Positions 43,462 to 55,000 of a stretch of DNA of 64,000 nucleotides are shown here, one piece after another; within the stretch, counting starts at the first letter, position 1, and every line of letters begins with the position of its first letter. The notes beneath the pieces were generated by a model that saw only the letters and a program-made list of their open reading frames with translations, was not told the origin of the DNA and did no database searches. The translations under genes were made by a program, and so were the position numbers. The DNA comes from Endocalyx cinctus (taxonomy: Eukaryota > Ascomycota > Sordariomycetes > Amphisphaeriales > Apiosporaceae), in assembly GCA_001600455.1 (NCBI GenBank), contig BCKC01000006.1:682001-746000 (forward strand), read 5' to 3'.

Positions 43462-45722
43462 GTTGACTGCCAAAATTATAAAGTTTAGAAGTACAATAAT
43501 ACAATAATGAGTTTTGAAGGTAGATTAATAAAGATAAAGAAGAGACGAGTTACTAGAAGATAAGTCTAGATTCTTCATTCATTATATATATATATACACA
43601 CATAGATAGATAATAGTAGTACAAGCTGATGACGATGATGACGACCGCCGTCAACCTCCGAGCTGATAATTAAAATGGCACGACGGCATGATAGGGGTCT
43701 CTATCTTTGCAACCAATTATCAAGTCTATTATGCAATGAGATGAGCTGATAAGGAAGCAATACCACTAGTTACCTCGTTACCACCCCCCTCGACGTATGT
43801 AATAGTACATGTGCCCAAGTAAAAGATGATCTCCTATCATACTTTAGACCCGATCTTCCAAGGTTTGCCCCTCAATTGATAGATAGTTAAACGAGAGGAG
43901 CGTAATTATCTCTGATAGGCCCCGCAAGGAATGGGTTAGATTTATCTGTAATACTGCGGGGAACTAGGGAACACCACCCGCATATACTTCCCGAAACCGG
44001 CCTAACGTCCAACCCAAAAAGAGGGCACCAAACTTTATGACCTTTCGATATCGACGTTCTTTTTTTGTCTTTGATAGCACGTGTTGACGTAGGCTGTAAG
44101 AGTAAGGTATGTAGTACAAAGGCTTGTATCCGAATATGTAATATCTCTGGTAAACTGTCGGTATATCCCGATACCGGGGTTTTCTTTATTATTTAGTTAC
44201 ACCTTGACTCATGTCACGCACACACCGAGCTAACGTTACCGGAGGACGATTTCAATACCTTGCTATCTATAAATCCCGAATTCTCAACGAGAAGATCCCG
44301 ATTACCGAAGACAAGTTTATTCTCGTGACGTGTTTCAAAGGTGTAGCCTCATCGGCGTGATTGGGTTTCCAAGAAGGATCTAGAACCGTGTTGGCGGTTT
44401 ATCATTTCCTTAGTTCTGGGCGACCTCGCAGTATATAATCGTTGATTTGCATTCCAAAAACAGCACCATGCAAGCTGCAACTCGCCTTGCCGCTTTTAAT
44501 AGAAACATTTCGGCTCCACGTTTTTTGAGACGCCGAACCAATGCTTAGTCGATTTCTAAACAGCGACGATAAATTTCCTGCATCGTGGAAAAAAGTTAGC
44601 ATGGAAACAAACACATAACCTTGGCGAGATAAAATTATTGCAGTTCCTGCTTACCTCAAGACCTCCCGTTCATACATCATCTAGACAATTGGCTACTTAG
44701 TTCCACAACGACCAAAGAAAGTCCCCTGTCGAAATAGGCAGAAACGCGGAGATCGTTGCAGTTGATGCGGATGGACTAGTTCATGTCATATATTCTTTTT
44801 GTCCACGTGAGACAGAAAAAAGGAATCACCCTTCAGCGGCAATTCTCCACGTTCTTGTCTCGTTATTGCTCGAAGAAACACAGCTACGGCCGCATTTCTA
44901 GCTGCAGATGGGGTGTATTCTAATCAAATAATACAGCTCGAGTGCAAAAGCAAAAATTGGGTAGGTAGCAGCTATGGTGACTTGTATGTTGTTATACCAC
45001 GTTAATCTGGTTATTTAGTATCATGTGACCCCTCGCTACTTTTGCTCAGGCTCGGCTCAGGCTAGCTCAAGCTAAGTCAGGGACAGTTCAGGACAGCTTA
45101 GTTTTCTTATTACGGTATCGGAATCGTAGTGGGTAACGAGTTAACGTTCCCGAAGTCTATAAGTAGTGAGCAAGGACGAGAACACCGCTGTGCGGAACAA
45201 CGTATTTCCAGCTGGGTGGTGGCCTGGTATAAGGGGTTTTTGACGTGAATAGATCGTACTGACGGAGTATGGGCCATAAAATATATGAAGATTATATGGG
45301 AACTTTGGCCTTCCGGTCGTAACTTAGAACGAAAGCAGTCTACTTGAAAATTTTCTGAAAAGAAGCATGTCTTCTGAATTGACTGCTAGCCATGGCTTGA
45401 TCTTGATGAGTGAAGCCAGAATATGTCTACTTTATATATGTGAAATCGCCATATCCGCTGACTCTTTCCGGCACACCATGTCATCCGGAGGCACTTCGGC
45501 CCGGTTACGCTGACCACGCTCCTGACACACTATTCTTTGGAATTCGCCGAAATCGTTGTTAATTTTTTAGATTCAAGTTCTTATAGATTAAGAATTTTGA
45601 ATTTATTACACGACTAATAGCGCTAATTTAACTGAGATATGGCTTAAATTATTGTGACGTAAGCCCTAGCCGGTAGATTTTGTCTTTTTACTTCAAATAA
45701 TCACATTAACTTCAACTTCAAC
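43462..45722. other. long spacer, no gene
   Basis: About 2.25 kb. The left end is the amine oxidase promoter, with an AT dinucleotide run near 43580-43600. A short imperfect tandem of GCTCAGGCT-like units lies at 45046-45085. No coding sequence supported. Confidence 0.65.
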
Positions 45723-47072
45723 ATGAAGCATATAATCGCCAAGTTCAAACCCTCTACTACTCTTTCCGGTGCCCGAACAACATCAGATCCGTTCCCCTTG
45801 CCAGCTACGACTCAATTGACCCCGGACCCAACCGAGGCGTCATGTGAGTCCACGCTCACTCGCAGAGGTGAACAGAAGAACGACGATTGTGGACTTGAAA
45901 ACCTTCCGCCCGAGATCCGGCGCCGAATCCTCTCTATGTTGGCTATCCAACCACTTACGATACTAGTCCACGCCTCTTCGACTTTTCACCAACAGTATAT
46001 TTTCCGACCGCAGGTTTCTACTACATATGACCCTTAAGGAGACTCTTGGCAGCGTAGTCGTTGATGTCTTCGCGGTCCATCTATCCGCCATTCCAGGAAG
46101 TGATTATACCAAGCTCTTGAGCTTATATTCAGAAAATACCTTACAACGGTCGTTATCCCTTGTCGATAAGCTCACCGAAAGCGACTGCTTAAGCATGATT
46201 ACTTTGTACTCCAATTCTGTAAAACCTCTTACCGATTACTTTGCTCGCTGGTTACTAGATAATCTCGTAGAGCAAGTAGGTCCGGTGAAAAGCGTTAAAC
46301 TTATTGAATCTGAGGTGATGCGGTTGACGAGATCGGTATATCGCTTCCAGTTTCTTTGTCGAATCGCAGGCCGCAATGACGAAATTGATCGGTCATCAAA
46401 AGAAACTTACATTGGCGCCTTCCTCAGTATACTTGAACCATGGGAGATAGAGGAGCTTTTCACTTTCTACACGTTTGCGTACAATACGTACGACAAAATT
46501 CTTAAGATCTATTGGGACCTGCACCAAGACAACCCTAAATTTGCTGCCCAAAACCGACCTCCTACTCCAGATGGAGCGTTCGACTTAATCAGCGACTGTG
46601 AGTCTAGAGCTACTACCTTAAAATAAGTGTCGATTGTTTCTAATATTTATATAAAAAACAGTGCACCGTAGATGGTACTTAGAAGGACTAACGCGGCACA
46701 GTCCTTTTTAAAGTCAAGGATCACGAACATCTCGTTTCCACCATACAGGAACACATGACTAGTTCCTATATTCCTATCAATTCGCTCGAGGGGATCTTTG
46801 GTGAAACAGATCAAAATTCACGACAATGAGACAACCCTACTGAGAGGGATCGGATGCAAGAAGCCAGAGTTCCCCTCCCGTTTTGTGGTGACGGTGAACC
46901 GAACGCGCCCCCGTTAGCCTGGACAATTTTGTGGGACGGTACGTACAGTAACTTGTACGGGTATTATATACCGGATGAAACACGACTTTGGGGTTATGCC
47001 TTTTGGGATGCAGCGACACTAGAGTCTACTCGAAGCGTGGAGCTGCTAAAGCAGCAGCGGAGTGATAGATAG
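45723..47072 (+). pseudogene. F-box-like fungal protein, broken in several places
   Basis: The remnant follows a common Sordariomycete F-box-like family. The F-box-like start LENLPPEIRRRILSMLAIQP and VHASSTFHQQYIF lie in the first frame (from 45723). One extra base near 46008 shifts the frame; the family text resumes with RRFLLHMTLKETLG. A normal 64-nt intron (46598-46661) then leads into LHRRWYLEGLTRHS. A second frameshift lies near 46705, followed by VKDHEHLVSTIQEHM, and an in-frame TGA sits at 46827-46829. The C-terminal signature PPLAWTILWDGTYSNLYGYY and WGYAFWDAATLE is still readable to 47072. At least three disabling changes make a pseudogene likely; all would have to be sequencing errors otherwise. 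Confidence 0.8.
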
Positions 47073-47186
47073 TATGATAATCCTAGGGATAATATATGGA
47101 TGCCATAGCAGTAGTGTGGCTAGCTCCCACAACACAAGGGCCAGGCAGCGAAGAATTTTTAAGGTTGGCCTTCTATTTCTGTATAA

Positions 47187-47360
47187 ATTTACATAATTTT
47201 CGGCTTTGTTTCTTCTGTTCCTGGTGGTGTTCCTGGTGGTGCTCCTGGTGGCCGTCGTGGTCGTGGTCGTGGTCGTGGTCGTGCCGCGGGTGGTGGTAGT
47301 ACTGGTGGTGATTTTAATGATAATTTTAGTAATAATAATAATATAAAGGATAAGGATTGA
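47187..47360 (+). repeat. PGG/RG-repeat open frame, possible retroelement remnant
   Basis: An open frame of 57 codons with no ATG. It reads PGG repeats (CCTGGTGGT units), then about five CGTGGT units giving an Arg-Gly run, then an Asn/Asp-rich end and TGA. The RG-rich composition recalls nucleic-acid-binding tails, such as gag-like proteins of retroelements, but no protease, integrase or reverse transcriptase sequence is nearby. It may simply be a triplet-repeat expansion. Confidence 0.4.
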
Positions 47361-47992
47361 TTAAGTTTTTTTTTTTTAATATAAATAATGTAATATATAA
47401 AATAATTATAAGATTTTTTATATTTCGTGTAAAAACCTATGGGATTTGCTAAGTCCCTATAGGAACGTTGTAGGAACCTATGGGAATCTACTGTAAAGCC
47501 GTAAATCGCAGCATTTTTGTTAAGCCTTTTTGCCTTTCCCTTGATGTATTTGCCTCCTTCTCCGCCAAAACACGCGCACGGAATGTACGCAGGTCTCATG
47601 AGGTCGAGTACGCCGAAGCTCTAGCTTATGTCAGTAGAATTGTTCAATGCTGTGATCTTTTGCCGTGTCTCACCACCGTATACTAATGCTTTATGGTAGT
47701 CGTGGCTCGTGAAGGAAACGGAGGGTAAGGGGGAATTCCTGGTTTTAGATGCACCCAAAGTAGTTATTAGGTTCATATATACAGTTCTTTGCGGAATCAC
47801 ATGGTTATACATGCAAAGATATGTCCTATTTAAGCTTCTTAGCTGATTTGATATTGCTAATTGTTCCCAGGAAATATCCAAATAGTACGATAATATGATT
47901 CCGAATGTTTAATATTTATCTACGACCGCCCGTTGGCGTGATGCCTCATGGGTCTCTCCTCACATAAATATACAGACAATGGCAGTTTCTAG

Positions 47993-48373
47993 CTATCTAA
48001 CGTAGAACTTAGTCTTTGGTGTAGAAAAAAAATTGGTGGATTTAGTAAAGGTGTTGACGTGTGTAGGCTGTTGATATAAAATGAAACGTAACATGCCTGC
48101 CCAATACAGGAAGGTTTCTAATTTACCATTAGTACATGGTTCAATGTCGGCAGGATGAGTCCTATGGTAAGTTGCATGAAGAAGATTATTAAAATTACTA
48201 GCTAGTAATAATGATAACGACAAAACGTTTACTCCTGGCAAGATATAATGATGCAAGCCTAAACCGACCGATCTAAGACAAAGATTAAAGAAGAATATCA
48301 TAAAATACACGATCAATAGCTGCCGAAAACTATCGTGATTCTCATATGTCAGGCCATTATCGAGTTTTCTCAT
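47993..48373 (-). CDS. doubtful ORF, hydrophobic, unrecognised
   Basis: ATG frame of 126 codons with two hydrophobic stretches (LLIVYFMIFFFNLCL and VLSLSLLLASNF). AT-rich codon use and no family match, so probably chance or a decayed fragment. Confidence 0.15.
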   Translation of the reverse strand: MRKLDNGLTYENHDSFRQLLIVYFMIFFFNLCLRSVGLGLHHYILPGVNVLSLSLLLASNFNNLLHATYHRTHPADIEPCTNGKLETFLYWAGMLRFILYQQPTHVNTFTKSTNFFSTPKTKFYVR

Positions 48374-51300
48374 TTATTCACGTCGTAATTCGGATCTCTT
48401 GGCCGAAGTTGAGGTTGTATTGCTGACAAAAGGATCATCAGAACAGCCAAATTTTGTTTCGAGTTTCGCTGTCAGGGGGGATGCATTAAATCTAGGAATT
48501 GCATACTACGTATGAAGCTGGCGGTTACGCAAGCTATGATCAGCTTCAATAGAGGGGGCTGGACTTCCTCCTGGGTGCAGCGATCATTATTGTTGCCGTA
48601 AGTACTTGTACCTGAGTGAAATGATTCAAATCCCTGATCTAGACGAAAAAGAGAGAGAAAGAAAAAAGGAAAAGTTTTTTCGGTACTTCTGATAATATAG
48701 CGTGTCAGCATTAAGGACAAATACTTACGTGGTTCTGCTTCCGGAAAATGCCATGCGCATATACCTGCCTTATTAATTATATAATCCAGCATCATACATG
48801 GTATATGGCAGGAATAAAGTATATCATTCGTCCTAGATAATAAACCTCGGTTTCTGCTGCATTATACCCATTGGAAATATTGGTTCAAATAAAAACATGC
48901 TTGTCTCCTTTGTTAACGAGAAAAAAAAAACCACCATAGTTAATTTGTTCGGACCCTAGGGCAATGAGGCAGTCTACAAGTGATTATAATACGATGTCCT
49001 TCCGCATTATTAAGTCTACGTTGTGAGAATAGAGTCAATCACGTGTTAAGACGAAGTACCATAGGTATAGATCAGTACCCATTTTAAAAATGCTCATCCG
49101 TAAATTGACACAAAGTGGTTAAGATACAACAGAAGGGGTGGGTATCCCTAAGCTTTTTCGTATACGCCGACGGCCTAGCGGATCGTTGTACCGGTTTCGT
49201 TGTAATCAAGGTTTCGCCGTCCTTATAAGGAAACTTATAAAGAAAATAGTTACGATAAAATCTTAGATGAAGAAGTTATTGATTACTGCCCATTCCAAAT
49301 GGCAGATGTGAATAGGCTCCTCTACATAAACATGATACCACCCAACGATACACTAAGGTGTGATTATTGGGCATAATAGTGCTCACGGACCGATTGCCCA
49401 GACATCCTTGCGTATGAGGACGATAGATGGAGTCTCACTACAAATCCATAGGAGGAGGCGAATTACAGCAATAATAATAATAATTCAACCAGGGCCTCTT
49501 GATGAAGGCATCCAATAACTCATAATAACAAGGAGAACGTACCATTCTTGAGTCATGTAGCCATTTTCCCACGAGTCGGTGATACCTCGAAGAAACAAAA
49601 GGCTGATTGACTTCCCGGCTGAGGCTTGATCTACTAGTGCCTGTGAGACACACGAATTGGTGGACACGTAAAGTAAAAATCTGGGGCTGACGTTACGGCT
49701 CAGCTTCCCGGTAGGTTTAGTATGTTGCGCTACTTTTCAACGTGCTGCATAAAGGAGAGACCCATCACGATCATTCGAATATTTAAATGTATACGACACC
49801 ATCAAACCAGTAGAAGCACACATGCGGAGGTGGTTGTGAACCGAGTTAGATCGAAAGCACGCCGAGAAGGTGTAAATGCCGCGGATGCTTCAGGGGAAAT
49901 TATTACCTCCAAGAAATAAGCGTGGAATCCTTCTGGGAGAATGAGGCGAGCGAGTAACTTATTGGATGAAAACTCTATAGTAATCCTTTTGGCAGCTAAT
50001 TTCTTATTTGAAGACTTTATATGACTGACAGTTGATCCACCATGTTAGTAATAACTGTTCATTACTCCATGATTCGGTGAAGCAGAGCCGTTGACTGTAT
50101 TGAGAAAAGGGCCACGAGACGACGCGCTTCTGAATGTGGGAAGAGAAAGTTAATATGGATAGCAGCTCGTGGGAGGAGTCTATATGCCAAAGCTAGTGTT
50201 TGATTTCGCGCCGCGATCTTAACAAAAATCATTAATATATTGAGGTTAACAGATGGAAACCGCGGCACATGATCACGTATTTATTTGTTCCTTAGGGAAT
50301 AGTGTCTGCGACGTTTGTTTCAGCTAAACTGACAGAATCGAATTCCCCATGCTTTTCTTCTGCATTAGGAAGAACTGGTTCGTGTTGACGAAAGCGAAGA
50401 AGATCTGTACCCCAGACTGTTACACAAGTGAAATGAAAACTACAATACATAAAAGTAAAAACGCCGTCGTAACGACGATAACTTCCCAATACAGGCAGGT
50501 ATTCACTGGAGAGACGGAAAGTGGGCAATGAGCCGAATATCTCCAAATCAGCTTCAATGCCATGATCATACGAGAGAGTATCATATCAATTCATCCAACA
50601 GGCCGGAGAAGGAACCATTTCGAATAAGCCTTCACGATGAGTAATACGTATTTGAGCAGCGAGATATAGAATCAGAGATAATTACACACAAAGCAAATTT
50701 TAATTCAAGAGTCATACGGGAGTTAATAACTATCATTTTCGAGATAGAGTATATTTATGGTGAAACGGCAACGTAGCTCAGAATGGGGAGCCTGTCAACT
50801 CAAGTTAAAGCAGTTCCACTAGACTGAGACCGGGAACAGGGATCAAGGTGTAGAATAATGTGTCTAAAGTATTGTAGACCAATCCGGCCCAGGTACTCCG
50901 TACAGAACGTTGCATTACCGCTACACTACGGAACATTTTGATTTTTTTTTATCGACTAGGCTTATTAGCGAAGCCCCAATCATACGCAATGACGTTCAAT
51001 TTTGGGGTCAAGTAAACATTTTATCACACTGTGTCCCATTGTCTGTACGTGTACCAAGCTGTAGGGCTGGTGGTGACTGGCGAATGTACGCAGAGATACT
51101 CCCAATTTAAAAAGAGAAAAAAGTACCTGGCTTGTGTGCACACAGCAAGCGGTTGATCAACTGGGGTCGGCATATCATGTTGCAAGGAGAATAGCTACGC
51201 CATAGTCTTTTCCAACGGCTTGACCGACAAAGTTTAATGTTAATGCGTCCACGGGTACGCGAAATTGACGTTAATAAAAGTATGTAGTTATATGTATAAT

Positions 51301-51665
51301 TATATAGCAATAATAGCAGGACGCGGCAACCACTGAAAGGCCGAAAATTAAACACTCTTATGATTACGACAGAAGGTTCAAAAAAAGACTGCCAGCAGAG
51401 AAAATATTGAAAAAAGTAAAAGCCTACAAATTTTCTGATTATACAATATACTGGTTTTATGCTCGTCTGAGCGTTCCGTTTCTTAGATGGTAAAACTGGT
51501 TAGTTAGGACTATGTATATCAATATCCTCAGACAACCAGGGGTCTGCCTGTCTGTTCTTGACTTCATTCGTCATTTTAGCGTATTAGTGATTGATTACAC
51601 ACACCATCAGTTCGTATGAGTCTGTTGTTGTTGTTGTTGTTGCTATAGTTAAACAATCAGTCGCG

Positions 51666-52070
51666 ATGTCTGATGAGTACTGTGTTAAGTGCGTAGCGAG
51701 AGGCAGAGTTCCGAAATGTAACTTGATCCTTACTAAATTTTGTAATATTTCCTCCAAATATGAAGAATTTCGGAAGGGAGAAAAAGTTTTTCGTCTATAC
51801 CGATATCAATGCCAGGGGTCGCTTTGCAGCTTTTGCTGTTCCTTAAGAAATGGGGGCTGGTCTTGCTGGGATGCCCCTGACTATGTGATTCGGAAGAGAA
51901 ACGCTGTTCCCTACACGTATGGGCTGCTAGTCGTCCAATATCCGTTGACAGCTTATGCAAATTTTGCCGTACAGTACCTTAAAATGACGGTGATAGCAAT
52001 CATATTACAACCTAACCCCAAAGACACGCTTTGCAGTCTGCAGTCGTCGCTAAACCAGCAGACCAGATAA
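51666..52070 (+). CDS. doubtful cysteine-rich ORF, unrecognised
   Basis: ATG frame of 134 aa with nine or more Cys, including CVKC near the N-terminus and CQGSLCSFCC in the middle, which could form a zinc-binding or disulfide-rich module. No signal peptide from this ATG. No family recognised. It is the longest ATG frame in the gene-poor region. Confidence 0.22.
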   Translation: MSDEYCVKCVARGRVPKCNLILTKFCNISSKYEEFRKGEKVFRLYRYQCQGSLCSFCCSLRNGGWSCWDAPDYVIRKRNAVPYTYGLLVVQYPLTAYANFAVQYLKMTVIAIILQPNPKDTLCSLQSSLNQQTR

Positions 52071-55000
52071 AGTACCTTATCGTGAAAAATTGAATTGTGG
52101 AGTGTACGTGTTATCATTATATCCAAAACTTCCTGGCATACAAACTATTTTGATCTATTTGCGATTTTAAGACACATGCTTGTACAATGACAAATTAATT
52201 TACCTCGTTATTCAAGCAATGCTGAAGAATTGAGGATTGGTAGCCGTTACGATGCTTAAATAGCCAATGGTTAAAGGAATGAATTAGAGGGTACTGAGGA
52301 TCGTACAAAAAGAAATGGCTCATGATAACTAGATTGTTGTCATCACAGATTATTCTCCCATCTCATTGGTAGTCATAATCACGTCTGGGGGCAATGCCAG
52401 TACTCTGTGAGGCTCAAATCAGCAATTCGATGCGGAGGTTTTCTGAATGCAACCAGCATGATTTCCATGCCTTTCTAGATGTAACTAAAGTTTTCTTGGG
52501 AAACGTCTGAGCGGTGATGTTTTTATTCCTTAGTTTTATCTCATTTTTGGATCACGGAGAAGCTGACAGCCAAGTATGTGGAGAGATGTTGGGGGTACTA
52601 TCTGAGCAGAGTCGATTTTTTTGAGATAAAATGACTCCTGGGATGATGAATCCACTAAAAGAAATTTAAAGAACCCTCCAGACGACTCGATTTACATCGT
52701 TGTAATCCATTTCGATGAAAGATTACTATCCTTCAAAATGTTTTTTTTTTTTTTTTTTTGTTTTGGTGAGTCGCATAGATTTAATATTACACCTCTGAAC
52801 GTTCGATATCATCAGGAGACGTTGAACCACGAAACGAGCCCCAGACACCCAAGCAATTTTTTTTTAAGTGGGAAACAATACATGCACGTCAAAATAGGAC
52901 GACCAAATTTTATCAGCGCAAGCGCTACGTATACCCGTACCGTTCAAATCTAACTGAGGAAAGCTAGCTAAGCAAGGTTGTTTGTATCATTGTCATCATT
53001 TTAGTTTCCAGTCCCCTCGACCAGCACGTAGCTTTTCTTGGTTTGGATCACTTACGTTATCACGACAAGCCGTGTGCAAACCGATTCAACCTAGTGAAGC
53101 GGAGAGTATAGAATATGATGAGAATCATGCCAAGTCGGATAAAAAAAATAGGTTTACTTTTTTCCATTTCTATTTTTTTTCTTTTTGCTGCTTTCGAGGC
53201 ACCATAAAAATCGTTAGCGAGATAAGACTATCTTGTTCCCTCCTGTCAAAAACAGATGATCCTTTACCAAGATCATATTAAATTACGCAACGCATGGGGC
53301 AGGGATGTAACAAAAAGCCATTTTCTCCCTCTCTCTCTCTCTTCCTGTTCCCCGAGAAACGGGTTGTCAGTTGTATTGCCGTGTAATTACTAAGACAAGC
53401 GACCTGCCGAGTGAAACAACCATAATCAGAGGGCGGAAATTTTATCCATAGCAAATCTTCCTCGACATCTCCAATATAGTACTATACCCTATGAAACCAC
53501 AATAGCATAATCAAGACATGCTATGACTCCTCAGGAGCCACAACGTTGGATACCAGGGCTCTTCTTCGATACAAGGGTTTCTCGATAGCATTGGACCAAA
53601 AGAGGCCCCGCCTGCGGATGCTTGCCGGAGCTGCCGCCATTGACGAGCTGTCAGGGACATGACCAGGTTCCACCGGTGGATATTTTTACTGCTATATCTG
53701 AGTTAGCGTTGTTCATCTAGCATCGCACGGTGCATCCCATTCAATCAGATATCGACACAGACTCGTAATTGCCGGCGTTGGCGTTGTGCTAATGTAGCTA
53801 TCAGCACCGCAGTGAATAGATAGTACACTTTCTTGGTTCAACAGTATACTACACTACAGCGTTGAGGTGGGGGGGAATAACGATTAACCGCTAGCTAAGT
53901 AAACTGGGGAGATGCTGTTTACTAAAGGTGAGATAGTGATGACCAGCAGGGATGATATGTACACTACGACAGCCTAGCATGGAGAGGCTCTCCAAAGATA
54001 CACACGCACTGCTCAAACTAATACCTATAGAATTAGAATGAAAACGACTAGATCTGACAATTTCCCGTAACAAGTCTTGGGTGAAGTTCACGCTAAGTTA
54101 TACGTCCGCAATCTTCCCATGAACATATCGAGTACGTGTCGTCATTATAGCCCGATTCATCATCCACGCGAGCACGCCTCTATACTTGCGAGTAGGTTTC
54201 AAAACGCAGGAGCTACTGGCCCCATTTCCATCGGCCAATCTGTGAATGAAGCAAAGAAGCCAGACCCTACATTACTTTATGCCTCTGTTCGTTATATACA
54301 CAGTCGAGGCCGCGGGAAACGATATGAAGTTATATTTTAGTAGCCCAGATGGCCGAGAAAAGACCAAGAAGCGGGTTCGATTATAATTACCCAATATCAG
54401 AAGGCAAAAAAGTGATATCGATTGTTTCCTCTACAGGGAAGCTGATAGTAGTGAAATTGAACTCATACTCAGTTCATCATGCAAAACGTATGCCCTTGCA
54501 AATGGAAAATGTTAAGATTACGAAAAATACGGAGTACTTCATAACCGTAAACTAACGTGAATGAAGTAAACAATCTAAAGTCAAGAATGATAGCGTGTAA
54601 ACTGGATATTCCCACTGATATTCTTCAGTCTCATTAGAATTCTGGCACGTTCCCTTCGTCGTCTTTACCACTGGTAGATGGACACTATAATATAATCCTT
54701 GTACCGATATGCTTTTGTTAGGGGGGGTTAAGGGCTCAACTCTATGATGTACATGTCCACGAAAGCTTAGTTATCATAATGTACTAACCTAGAAGTTCGC
54801 GCTATCTTGTACTTTAGTATTCAGCCTCGAAATCTCTTGACAGTGAGGGACCAGACTAGTGCATAGATCGACTGACGGCAGCTTGTCATTACCGTGGCTT
54901 CAAAGCGAATATAACCGTAACAAGTAACTTATTAGGCATTCTTTTTCACGTTTTATCCCGTCTCTTCCTCTAAAAGGGGTTAACAGGGAAAACTCAAAAA

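Noticed and set aside
47096..47299. Plus-strand frame with repeated Trp/Ser/Cys (CSWWCSWW)
   Set aside because: It is the out-of-frame reading of the CCTGGTGGT/CGTGGT repeat.
50768..50850. TAGCTCAGAATGGGGAGC, similar to a tRNA D-arm/A-box
   Set aside because: No matching T-arm or acceptor stem in the following 80 nt.
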